Source: Knufia peltigerae (Eukaryota; Ascomycota; Eurotiomycetes; Chaetothyriales; Trichomeriaceae). From it: a stretch of DNA of 64,000 nt. A program made the translations under genes and the position numbers. Numbering within the stretch: the first letter of the stretch is position 1; the number at the start of each line of letters is the position of its first letter. The notes under the pieces are model-generated. The model was not told the DNA's origin, made no database searches, and saw only the letters and a program-made list of their open reading frames with translations. The stretch spans positions 186,001-250,000 of the forward strand of contig JAPDRN010000041.1 in NCBI GenBank assembly GCA_030247855.1, given 5' to 3'. Positions 56,182 through 64,000 of the stretch are shown piece after piece.

Positions 56182-57103
56182 CAAACAACGGCTCCGCTGG
56201 CGAACACCGATCCCGCGCCAGCTTATCGTGAATCTTTGAACCGAGTGTCTCCATCTTCTTCGATTACGGCACCTCAGCAGTGTAGAGATGATGGCAGGAA
56301 AGGCAGTGTTGCTCGCAGTGCGAGGTATCCACGTGTAGCTGTGGTGCTTGGAGTCCAGCCACAGTGGCACGTACCCTTGCTTCTTTGCCGTGCTTTGTCG
56401 ACAATATCTGCATCATGGTGGGCTTGCCATATCTGCGTCAGCATCTACCGCCTCGTGTGGCTTACGAACGTTTCGGCGGTTGTTTCTGATGACGGTGGCG
56501 AGAAAAGCCTTTGGGAGAATGTCATCTTCGAGCGCATAGCCATTGCTCAGGTTGCCCTGAGTTTTCTCTGGGTGAGCCAAAAATCTTCCCTGGCAATTTG
56601 TTCCAGGCGAATATCATACAGGAAACGTCGCTAATGGGCATAATTAGGCCGCTGCAGCTGCATATCTCGCTCATATGTTCGCATCATCGTTGATGGCTCG
56701 CTGGCTGTTGCACTATTCTCCATTTGCCGTTCTCGTCCGCCTTTGCAGTCTCTCCATTTTCCTCTCCTTTGGCTGTATGCAGGTATTTCGCTTCTCTGCC
56801 GCCTTGGAACCAGACCTATCCAAGATGAGTCGAAATTTGCTGGCGTGGATTACGATCTCCGTCACCCTGATGCTCCTCTACTTTTTCACACAGCAGGACA
56901 TTGCAGTGGAAGGGGACAGGGACGACCGCCGGAGGAGACAAGTGTTGCGATTGAAATGTTTATACGTGTTATCAGCATGCAGCCTTCTCAGTCTTTTTGT
57001 CCTGGTATGCCTTATCCAGGTTAATACGGTACCTTGGCAGGGTTGCGATTGGGATTCCCTTATACCACCAATTCTTGCACGCTGGGTCAAGACGGAACTA
57101 TAA
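56182..57103 (+). CDS. eos1: N-glycosylation protein Eos1-like, 5' end unresolved
   Basis: Two exons are clear, 56182-56571 and 56648-57103, joined in phase 0, giving at least 282 residues. The junction joins VALSFLW to AAAAAYLAHMF. The text PRVAVVLGVQPQWHVPLLLCRALS then ALMARWLLHYSP-like (here SSLMARWLLHYSPFAVLVRL) is typical of the Eos1 family (PF12326), with four or more hydrophobic helices. Eos1 is an ER membrane protein linked to N-glycosylation and oxidative-stress tolerance in yeast. No ATG lies in frame before the conserved part: a TAG precedes it, and CCATAG at 56174-56179 fits an acceptor. So a short upstream exon is expected. Confidence 0.7.
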
Positions 57104-57535
57104 GAAATTTGGTCGATTTTTCAGGCGGCTCTCTACAACAATATGTATTTCACGCGCATGGTGGGAAAATTGTTCTCACAGCAGCGGACTTCAGACACTA
57201 CCCTCGGGATACTTCATCTTAGTTTAATATATCTGCCCTTTTAGTCTGCCCAACTCGATGGCGGAGCGGCCAATCCATCACACTCAGTGACAGACACGCC
57301 AATCATTTCTACTGACATACCTAAGCGACTGACAATATCCAATTTGTGAATGTGAGTGAAACGTCTAAGGGGCGTGGCTGCTGATTGTTAAAGCGGCGAC
57401 AGGAGTGGACGATCTCGGCAAAGTTGCCACGCTGTGTTGCCCCTATGGCAGCCTGCGCTCGTGGAATAATTTCAGTTTCTGCTCATTGTTCCATCACAAC
57501 ACCTTGAACAATTTCATCACAGCGCAACAGTCAAG
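57104..57535. other. Intergenic, 430 bp
   Basis: 3' flank of the Eos1-like gene and promoter of the branchpoint-bridging protein. No gene seen. Confidence 0.4.
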
Positions 57536-59554
57536 ATGGCGTGGCGCAATCAAGGCATAACAGGTTCGAACAATATTCCTCTCGGAACACGTCGTCGGTT
57601 TGGAGGCGAAGGCAACGGTGACTCGCAGAATGGAAGCTCCGCCGACTCTCCTGCGTATGGAGACTCAGGCAAGCGTGGGCGTAGTCCTACCAGAGGTATG
57701 TCATCTCTTTCTCAATTGATACAAGATACTAACAAACTCAGCCGAGCCTGCTGCCGATGGCGTGAAGAGACGTAGGAAGCGAAATCGCTGGGGTGAGGCT
57801 GGCGAGAACAAAGCTGCAGGCCTCATGGGACTTCCTACCATGATTCAAGCAAACATGACAGCAGAGCAACTTGACGCGTACACGCTTCACTTGCGTATCG
57901 AAGAGATCAGTCAAAAGCTTCGTATCAACGATGTTGTCCCTGCGGAGGCAGACAGGTACGTTAGCGACTCGCATCTAAATATCATCAGCTCACAAATCCA
58001 CAGATCTCCGTCTCCACCGCCTCAATACGACAACTTCGGTCGCCGAGTCAACACTCGAGAGTTCCGATACCGCAAACGCCTGGAGGATGAAAGACACAAG
58101 CTCATTGAGAAGGCCATGAAGACTATTCCTAACTATCACCCACCGTCTGACTACCGCCGACCAACCAAGACCCAAGAAAAGGTCTATGTGCCAGTGAATG
58201 ACTATCCCGAGATTAACTTTAGTATGCTAACTAACCCTCTAACTCTGCTCCTAACCCATCTGTTTTACTATTCTGCGTGCTATCGCCTGTCTATAAGGCT
58301 GTGTGGATAGACGTGGTCTTACCCTGCACTAACAAGAATTCTCCCTACATCATGTTTCTTTTTGACCACCAGATACTAACACTTAGCTGCAAAGTTGGTC
58401 TACTCATTGGACCTCGTGGTAACACGTTGAAGAAGATGGAAAATGAGTCTGGAGCCAAGATTGCCATTCGAGGCAAAGGCTCTGTCAAGGAAGGAAAGGG
58501 ACGATCTGACGCAGCGCACACCAGCAACCAGGAAGAAGACTTGCATTGTCTCATTATGGCAGATACCGAGGAAAAGGTCAACAAGGCCAAGAAATTGATC
58601 CACAATGTCATTGAGACCGCCGCATCCATCCCCGAAGGACAGAACGAGTTGAAGCGGAACCAACTTAGAGAACTTGCAGCCCTCAACGGAACCCTTCGCG
58701 ACGATGAGAATCAAGCTTGCCAGAATTGTAAGTTCTTTTGTAACTCTATGAAAAGGAAACCCAAACTAACATCTTGCAGGTGGGCAAATCGGGCATCGCA
58801 AATATGATTGTCCAGAGCAGCGTAATTTCACTGCCAACATCATTTGCCGAGTTTGTGGCAATGCTGGCCACATGGCCAGAGATTGTCCAGACCGACAACG
58901 AGGTAGTGACATGCGGAATAATGTTCCAGGTGGATTCAACCAACGCCGTCTTGGTCCTTCTGATGCTGTTGACCGAGAAATGGAGGTATGTGTTGAAATT
59001 CCTTTGATCAAGTGACGTCTACTAACATTACACAGAACCTCATGCAAGAACTCTCAGGAAATCCCTCGGGCGCGCCCGCTGGTCGTATTGAAGCGGCGCC
59101 AGGCAGCTATGATCAAGGAGATTCCTACGGCGGCGGCGGTGGCGGTGGCGATACTCGACCATGGGCCAGACAGCCGACTGGTGCCCCTGCTCCATGGCAG
59201 CGGGAGCGACAAGACCGCGATGCTGGCTCCTCGCTTCCACCTTGGCAGCAAGGCCGTCAAGCCGACTATAGATCTGCCCCAGGTCAGCACCAAGCCGCAC
59301 CATGGCAACAGCAAGCTCCTCCCCCACCTCCTGGACAGGGCTATGGCTATGGTGGTTATCCTGGCTACGATCAGCCACCAGCTTATGGTGTTCCACCTCC
59401 TCCTGCCGCTCCTCCTGGGATCAGCTCTTTCCTCCAGCAATATGGTCAAGCACCTCCTCCACCCCCTGATGGAGCTGCGCCGCCACCACCACCGGATGCG
59501 CAACCCCCTCCACCAAGCAACGATTACGTTCCTCCCCCACCGCCACCAGCATAA
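57536..59554 (+). CDS. msl5: Branchpoint-bridging protein (BBP/SF1), six exons
   Basis: Exons are 57536-57695, 57742-57955, 58004-58221, 58395-58727, 58780-58985 and 59036-59554, giving 549 residues. BBP binds the UACUAAC branch site early in spliceosome assembly and bridges to U2AF. Features in order: a helix-rich N-terminus with KRRRKRNRWGE (a ULM-like W); the SF1 segment DAYTLHLRIEEISQKL; the KH/QUA2 RNA-binding domain with RYRKRLEDERHKLI, KVYVPVNDYPEINF and IGLLIGPRGNTLKKME; two CCHC zinc knuckles, CGQIGHRKYDC and CRVCGNAGHMARDC; and a long Gly then Pro-rich tail ending PPPPPPA. The third intron is 173 bp, far longer than the others, and carries six CTAAC motifs (see separate entry). Confidence 0.95.
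58222..58394 (+). promoter_or_regulatory. Third intron of the BBP gene with a cluster of branchpoint motifs
   Basis: CTAAC occurs six times: 58227-58231, 58231-58235, 58239-58243, 58251-58255, 58329-58333 and 58376-58380. Four are packed in the first 35 bases after the donor, where no branch site is needed. The last, in ATACTAAC, lies about 15 bases before the acceptor and is the likely true branch. Two acceptors eight bases apart (TAG at 58384-58386, AAG at 58392-58394) compete, and only the second keeps frame. BBP binds this very motif, so its protein could bind its own pre-mRNA. This is inference. Confidence 0.4.
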
Positions 59555-60363
59555 AGCGTGCACCAGTGCTTCACAATGTGGTGCAGGCGGAACATTTGCT
59601 TCGGTGGTACATTGGCCAGGAGCATGGATGTTCGAATGACAACAAACAACAACAATGGCAAGGTGGTTTTCGTCGCTCGTTTTGGGGTTGTTGCTTTTCA
59701 GGATCGGAGCTTGCTTCATTTTGCTGTTCAGAAGGTTCAGGACTTGTCCTTTTACGATGCTTTCACTGAAGGGGTAGCAAAGTACCGGGCAACCTGGACA
59801 TTTCAAGCATAAGGTAAGGCAGGTTGCTTTTACAGTTTGTAGGTAGTACGGAAGCTAGGAATAAAAATTGCATTGAATGGAATGCGAGATGAGGTTTTGT
59901 TTCTGAATCATCGTCTCGACTTTCAACTGTTTGTTTTAGGATTTACTCTATACTGCAGTATAGCATTAACTACGTGGGAATCGTCGATACTGCTCAAAAG
60001 GAATTCCCGACGCCTATGCCTTTGCCCGTGTCCTCTAGCCGTCTCAAGACACGTATTATCAAAATCAATGGTACAAAGCGTACACCGCCAGATCAACGGC
60101 ACTGCCTTTCCAATCTCGGGTCCTACTATAAGGTGGACTCAAGAATTTCTTTCCATCCGTCTCCCATGACTGTACTGCCGTACACAAATCTTTTGGATAA
60201 AACTTGTCGTTGTCTGAGGGCGGTGCCAGCGATCCATACGTTATCTCCCTCGCATTTTGATATTGCTGGTGTTTCTGCCTGACCCTTGAATGCCTGGACG
60301 TTGGAATCATTCGTCAACGTCATCGTCACACGGCGCAAAAAGGAGAAAAAGTCCAGGGCAAGA
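59555..60363. other. Intergenic between convergent genes, 800 bp
   Basis: Long 3' flanks. Short frames here lack domains. Confidence 0.4.
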
Positions 60364-60885
60364 CTAGACCACCAGAATGCCCTCCGATCTCAGTCGCTTC
60401 ACCGCTTCCCCTGCCCATTCACCGCACCTTCTCAAGGGTTTCGAGCGTGGGACCAGTCTCTCGGGACCGTTGAACTGTTTGGGCGGGGGTTCGACCAGAT
60501 CACAAACTCGTCGAAATTGTCCGTCGTCGTAGACGGATTTTGGGGGTTTGCCGATCACCCTTTTACTGAAGAAAGCCGACTGCTCGTCCTCTTCTGGTTT
60601 CTTTCCAGGTCGATGGTTGTGGTACATGCCCTGTTGGATGTTGCCGGACACTTGGAAATTATGGCCGGTGTCCAGTCCCGATTCATGCGTCTCTACGAAA
60701 ATGGCCACGTGGTTACGGGGCATCCCCGAAGATTCGACCCAATAGACATTGTAGTACTCCGAGTGTGAGTGCGAGTCTGAGTACTCGTCGTTGTCGTCGT
60801 CGTGGTCGCGTGGAAGAGGAGAAGGAGAAGCCTTCAACAGGTCATGGTCATGGTCATCCGTTGTTTTCGTAGAGTTGTCGATCAT
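60364..60885 (-). CDS. Small conserved fungal protein of unknown function
   Basis: I chose the ATG at 60885 (MIDNSTKTTDD), giving 173 residues. The frame is open a further 27 residues upstream with less typical sequence. The first 45 residues are Asp/His/Ser-rich and disordered. The rest is one compact domain: EYYNVYWVESSGMPRNHVAIFVE, GHNFQVSGNIQQGMYH, FFSKRVIGKPPKSVY and a helical end with CGEWAGEAVKRLRSEGIL. I recall similar uncharacterised fungal proteins with a conserved H-x-A-I-F-V-E strand, whose overall layout is somewhat like small permuted papain-like (LRAT/NlpC) folds. That fold guess is weak. No enzyme role is claimed. Confidence 0.7.
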   Translation of the reverse strand: MIDNSTKTTDDHDHDLLKASPSPLPRDHDDDNDEYSDSHSHSEYYNVYWVESSGMPRNHVAIFVETHESGLDTGHNFQVSGNIQQGMYHNHRPGKKPEEDEQSAFFSKRVIGKPPKSVYDDGQFRRVCDLVEPPPKQFNGPERLVPRSKPLRRCGEWAGEAVKRLRSEGILVV

Positions 60886-62666
60886 AACTCGAGATGAACA
60901 AAGTAGAATTGACAGTTTCGTTGGAAGCAGTTCGACTTCATACATGTAAATAGGGACCAGGTCCATAAAGTGGAGGGTGGGCGACGAACGATACTGTAAC
61001 TGTAGGTTGGGGAAATTTTATGGAGAAGATACTTTTCCTATACCTGGCTCCGTATATAAGATCCTCCATGGAGTAGACCTTTAGGGCCGGCCATCTCCCA
61101 CTCTTCTTATCGGTATCATCTCTCAAAACCATGAGGTTTCTATTGATGAAAATAAACCTCTACCTAGTGGGTCAGTCTTTCGAGACGTACTGGGAACTAC
61201 CTACCTAATGTATGCTAGAGAACGGTTGCGCCGCGAGTGGAGTACTCGAGCGCAGGCAGTGCCAATGCCAGGCGCGAAGCTCGATCAGGTCACGACGAGC
61301 CTCGAGTGCAGGACGGGATACGAGAACAAGGAGAGACAAGGTAACATGGGGATGAGAGAACAAGATGTGGCTGCTTACCATAGGCCTTTTGGATCAGTCG
61401 TGGCCTCCCGATGATTGGAGAACCAAAGTGTTTTTTCACTCTGTAAGTCTGCCTGGCTTGTGCAACCCTCCCTGGTGACCCTGGTGAGCTTCCACTCTCT
61501 CAAAGTTGCTCGTTTGGTGCATCTTCCAGCCCGCGGACAACCTGCCCCAGCCGTGAGCAAGCTCTCGCAGCCGGGGGTAACATCCTTGTCCAGGAAGGAG
61601 GGCAACGAGACTGTAAATCCTGATTGGCACTTCATCTTGCAGAGCATGCGGCTGAAAGAATCAACAGGAAAAGGGTCACGCGAGAATGGCTCAGCTACAC
61701 GGCTGGGCTGCCCACTGCAGCAGCAGTCACAGGCTATATGAACTCGATATGAATGCCTGTTGTTTTCAGGGAACGCAGCCATCCATAGTTTCCGACCTCC
61801 AATACTTCTTCCATTTTCCAACTCCATTGTCTCCCAGAACGAAGCAAAGTGCAAAGAACTCATAACTTCCAACAAGTGGTTGGGAGGGGGTTGCACATCT
61901 AAATGCGATAAAGTGGAACACACCGCACAGCCGTGTCCAGACAAGCCGGCGAGTGGTATCCGCAATTGCCACAGATATCAGAAAATCTATAGCGGCTCCA
62001 GCAAACAGAAAGGCCCGCGACCCGGGCACGATGCACACATCCCCACCATGAGCAGATCACGATCGAGCTGTGAGGACAACGCCATGATCAATACGGAAGT
62101 AAATTATTGAGACGTTCGTGCCGCTTTGCGATGCCAGAACTTGGATGAAGAGTTGAATGGGAAGGAGAGATCCCGTGAAGTATGGGTTCTTCGACTCCAG
62201 ATATTAATTGTGACATGTTCAGAAAAGGGGGTTTACCTTAAGGGTTACACATAACAAGGGTCTATACGATTTGAAGCCATAGAGCTTTTATTTACACAAA
62301 ATGCCGTCTTGTTTCAAGGGGTTTAACATTCTTAAAAGGGGCTGGAATGATGGACATACAGTTGATTGTAAAGCCACATGCAAGGAAATAGCACTGCGTA
62401 ACATTATTGGCGGGGAATTTGTGGCGTTGTTGCCAAGGGATGAACGTCTAATCAATTCCTCCCATAACGTCTCTGGGATGCCTGGCGACTATGTTCCTTT
62501 GTCCAACTCCTTTCCTTGAATCGAAGCACTTTTGCTCCGAACACACGGAGCATGTAACTCGACAACCGAAGACTGGGCAGTCGTCGGTACTTACCAAAAT
62601 GACCCTCAGTCCACGTTGAAGCCGCCCGACCAGAGAGCAAACGACGGCTCTCGAACATGCAACCAG
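60886..62666. other. Intergenic, 1.8 kb
   Basis: No supported gene. A 196-residue minus-strand frame (61375-61965) has skewed composition and no domain. CTACCTA words occur at about 61159 and 61199. Confidence 0.4.
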
Positions 62667-63470
62667 ATGTCACTGCATTTCCTAGGCTTCGCAAATACAC
62701 CAGTCTTCGGAGTACGCTCACCCAGAGTCGACCTCGAATATGTCAACCGCAAGCTCGAGTCTCTTGCTCATGAGCCACCTCAGATCCGTCGAACATTCTT
62801 TTACGACAGATCCCCTCGACGTCCGATCACGCCTCCTTTCCCCGATCCTATGATCCCCTCTTCTTTCTTCCGAACATGGGCTTTACACAAGGGGCAAAGA
62901 ATGCGGTCCCACGAGCCGAAAAACGACCATCGATTGAGTATAGACGACGTCAATTATTGGCGTACAGAAGCTCGATACTACTCGTCTTTACTAGAGGATC
63001 GAGCCGATCTTGAGCGTCAAAATATTGATGAATGGACATACTGGAGAACAGAAGCAACGTTTTGGAGGGAGGCATACTGCATTAAAGATTGTACTACGGA
63101 TCGATGGGCTATCCAGGATTCACAGTATTGGAAGATCGAAGCTCTGCACTTGGCAAAGGTATTCAGGAAGAACTCTCGAACCTCGAACATGCGTCAGCAC
63201 ATCTACGATCCGGACTACTGGAAGACAGAGACTTTCCATTACGATGACCTGCTCGAGAAGGCATTCCCGCCGCCCTCTCTTGACTCGGATGACCTGTTAC
63301 AAAAACCAGCCCTCCAACAGAATTCAAATTGTAAGAAAAGAAAATTTGACGACGGCAAATCGTGGCTGGCGATGTGGAAAGCTGAACACATTAAGCCGTC
63401 CGGAGACAGTGTGTCTTCTGAAGTGTCCGCCACAGGTCTCAAGAAACAACGAATGACGAACACCCAGTAG
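62667..63470 (+). CDS. Unknown protein with four YW(R/K)TE-type repeats
   Basis: 267 residues from the first in-frame ATG (MSLHFLGFANTP). The middle third holds four degenerate copies of one unit, spaced about 25 to 40 residues apart: NYWRTEARYYSSLL, TYWRTEATFWREAY, QYWKIEALHLAKVF and DYWKTETFHYDDLL. Each starts at an aromatic pair followed by R/K-x-E. A basic patch KKRKFDDGK near residue 228 looks like a nuclear localisation signal, and the final SWLAMWKAEHI may be a fifth, weaker copy. I do not recognise the family. The protein is soluble and charged. It lies just upstream of a truncated gene on the same strand. Confidence 0.7.
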   Translation: MSLHFLGFANTPVFGVRSPRVDLEYVNRKLESLAHEPPQIRRTFFYDRSPRRPITPPFPDPMIPSSFFRTWALHKGQRMRSHEPKNDHRLSIDDVNYWRTEARYYSSLLEDRADLERQNIDEWTYWRTEATFWREAYCIKDCTTDRWAIQDSQYWKIEALHLAKVFRKNSRTSNMRQHIYDPDYWKTETFHYDDLLEKAFPPPSLDSDDLLQKPALQQNSNCKKRKFDDGKSWLAMWKAEHIKPSGDSVSSEVSATGLKKQRMTNTQ

Positions 63471-63666
63471 CGCCAACAAAATATCGGTGGTATGCCTGGC
63501 TCGGCCCTGCCAATAGAATGCTCACGCGTGGCGCCATGTGAAACTTCCACCACATCAAAAGTACGTCGCTTAGCATCGGGAACGGTTTGACGTGGATCTT
63601 CGAATATATAAAGATATTATGTCTTCCCAATATCCATATGTGTTGCAAACTGTCTTTTCATTCAAA
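63471..63666. other. Short gap before the truncated last gene
   Basis: 196 bp holding the 3' flank of the repeat protein and the promoter of the next gene. Confidence 0.4.
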
Positions 63667-64000
63667 ATGCCTGCCTACATAGCTGGCCCTCAAAACATCG
63701 TGGTTGTCCTTACTAGCAAAACAGATGTAGCATACAATGCTTTGTTACTAGAACATAACAAGAAGTTTGTCCCCCCTCCCACGGTCATTCTTGATCTGGG
63801 AGACAGTGTGGAAGACAGTATGGAGGACAGTTTGGAAGACGATGTGGAAGATCGACACCTCATAGCCGAAACGGCGCCATTACGGGAGACATGGTTTACC
63901 ATCACTCTAGACGACCCGCCGTATGATCCCTTTGAGGGCTGGGTGTGCGGGAGCGACCCGGAGGAGTGTTTTATGCTGCTCAATGAACAACCATCTGGCG
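63667..64000 (+). CDS. N-terminal fragment, possible FHA-domain protein
   Basis: An ATG at 63667 opens a frame that stays open to the end of the window, 111 residues so far. After MPAYIAGPQNIVVVLTSKTD there is an acidic tract of short EDS repeats (DSVEDSMEDSLEDDVED), and then ETWFTITLDDPPYDPFEGW, and VCGSDPEECFMLL. The last piece resembles the G-x-x-F/V-GSDP-x-EC-D-I-x-L start of the FHA domains that precede kinase domains in a group of fungal serine/threonine kinases. This is a tentative match and the diagnostic S-R-R-H part lies beyond the window. Confidence 0.45.
   Translation, partial: MPAYIAGPQNIVVVLTSKTDVAYNALLLEHNKKFVPPPTVILDLGDSVEDSMEDSLEDDVEDRHLIAETAPLRETWFTITLDDPPYDPFEGWVCGSDPEECFMLLNEQPSG

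Noticed and set aside
59054..59806. 250-codon minus-strand frame and 183-codon plus-strand frame over the end of the BBP gene
   Set aside because: Both are shadows of the Gly/Pro-rich tail of the branchpoint-bridging protein.
61375..61965. 196-codon minus-strand frame
   Set aside because: Cys/Ser/Arg-skewed composition, no domain, and no supporting splice signals.
1..64000. Search for a CRISPR array, integrated virus or secondary-metabolite cluster
   Set aside because: No regularly spaced direct repeats, no viral structural or polymerase text, and no polyketide or peptide synthetase genes were seen. The lone monooxygenase and regulator are not next to each other or to a backbone enzyme.

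Overview
The window is nuclear DNA of a filamentous ascomycete (Pezizomycotina). Genes stand alone on both strands and are split by short GT-AG introns, mostly 45 to 80 bp, with CTAAC or CTGAC branch sites. There is a Zn2Cys6 regulator, a Dicer-like 2 protein, a DUF6536 membrane protein, a fungal V-ATPase B subunit and a Pol III tRNA with an intron. Eurotiomycetes is my best guess from the gene types and from a dispersed TACGGAGTA motif in the intergenic DNA, but the class is not proven. Exon boundaries were worked out by hand from splice signals, frame continuity and family conservation.

Layout. 0-4.3 kb: the end of one gene, an unknown gene, a transposase-type helix-turn-helix remnant and a gene-free stretch. 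4.3-8.3 kb: DUF6536 membrane protein and replication factor C subunit. 8.9-13.6 kb: Dicer-like 2 on the minus strand. 14.4-19.8 kb: a GrpB-like protein, then a secreted isochorismatase-like hydrolase divergent from a Zn2Cys6 regulator. 20.6-27.4 kb: arrestin-like protein, a small conserved protein, V-ATPase subunit B and an FAD monooxygenase. 27.4-33.7 kb: a gene-poor island with a decayed DUF3435-like recombinase, microsatellites, a 46-bp tandem repeat, an orphan ORF and an intron-containing tRNA-Asn. 33.7-42.2 kb: a Sok1/TCP11-type protein, a cytochrome b561 membrane protein and a cystinosin homologue. 45.6-47.4 kb: a C2H2 zinc-finger protein after 3.4 kb of non-coding DNA. 49.5-59.6 kb: a dense housekeeping block with mitoribosomal mL45/Mba1, a DJ-1/PfpI protein, a second GrpB-like protein, Asterix, eIF1, Eos1 and the branchpoint-bridging protein. 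60.4-64 kb: a small conserved protein, a protein with YW(R/K)TE repeats and a truncated gene that may encode an FHA domain.

Most genes are housekeeping: DNA replication, splicing, translation start, mitochondrial translation, ER insertion and glycosylation, and vacuolar acidification and cystine export. The accessory content is the RNA-silencing nuclease, the hydrolase/regulator pair, the monooxygenase and the mobile-element relics. I found no complete mobile element, CRISPR array or obvious biosynthetic cluster. The most unusual signals are a seven-exon Asterix gene with 12-bp and 17-bp exons, a run of six branchpoint motifs inside one intron of the branchpoint-binding protein's own gene, the YW(R/K)TE repeat protein, and the recombinase graveyard.
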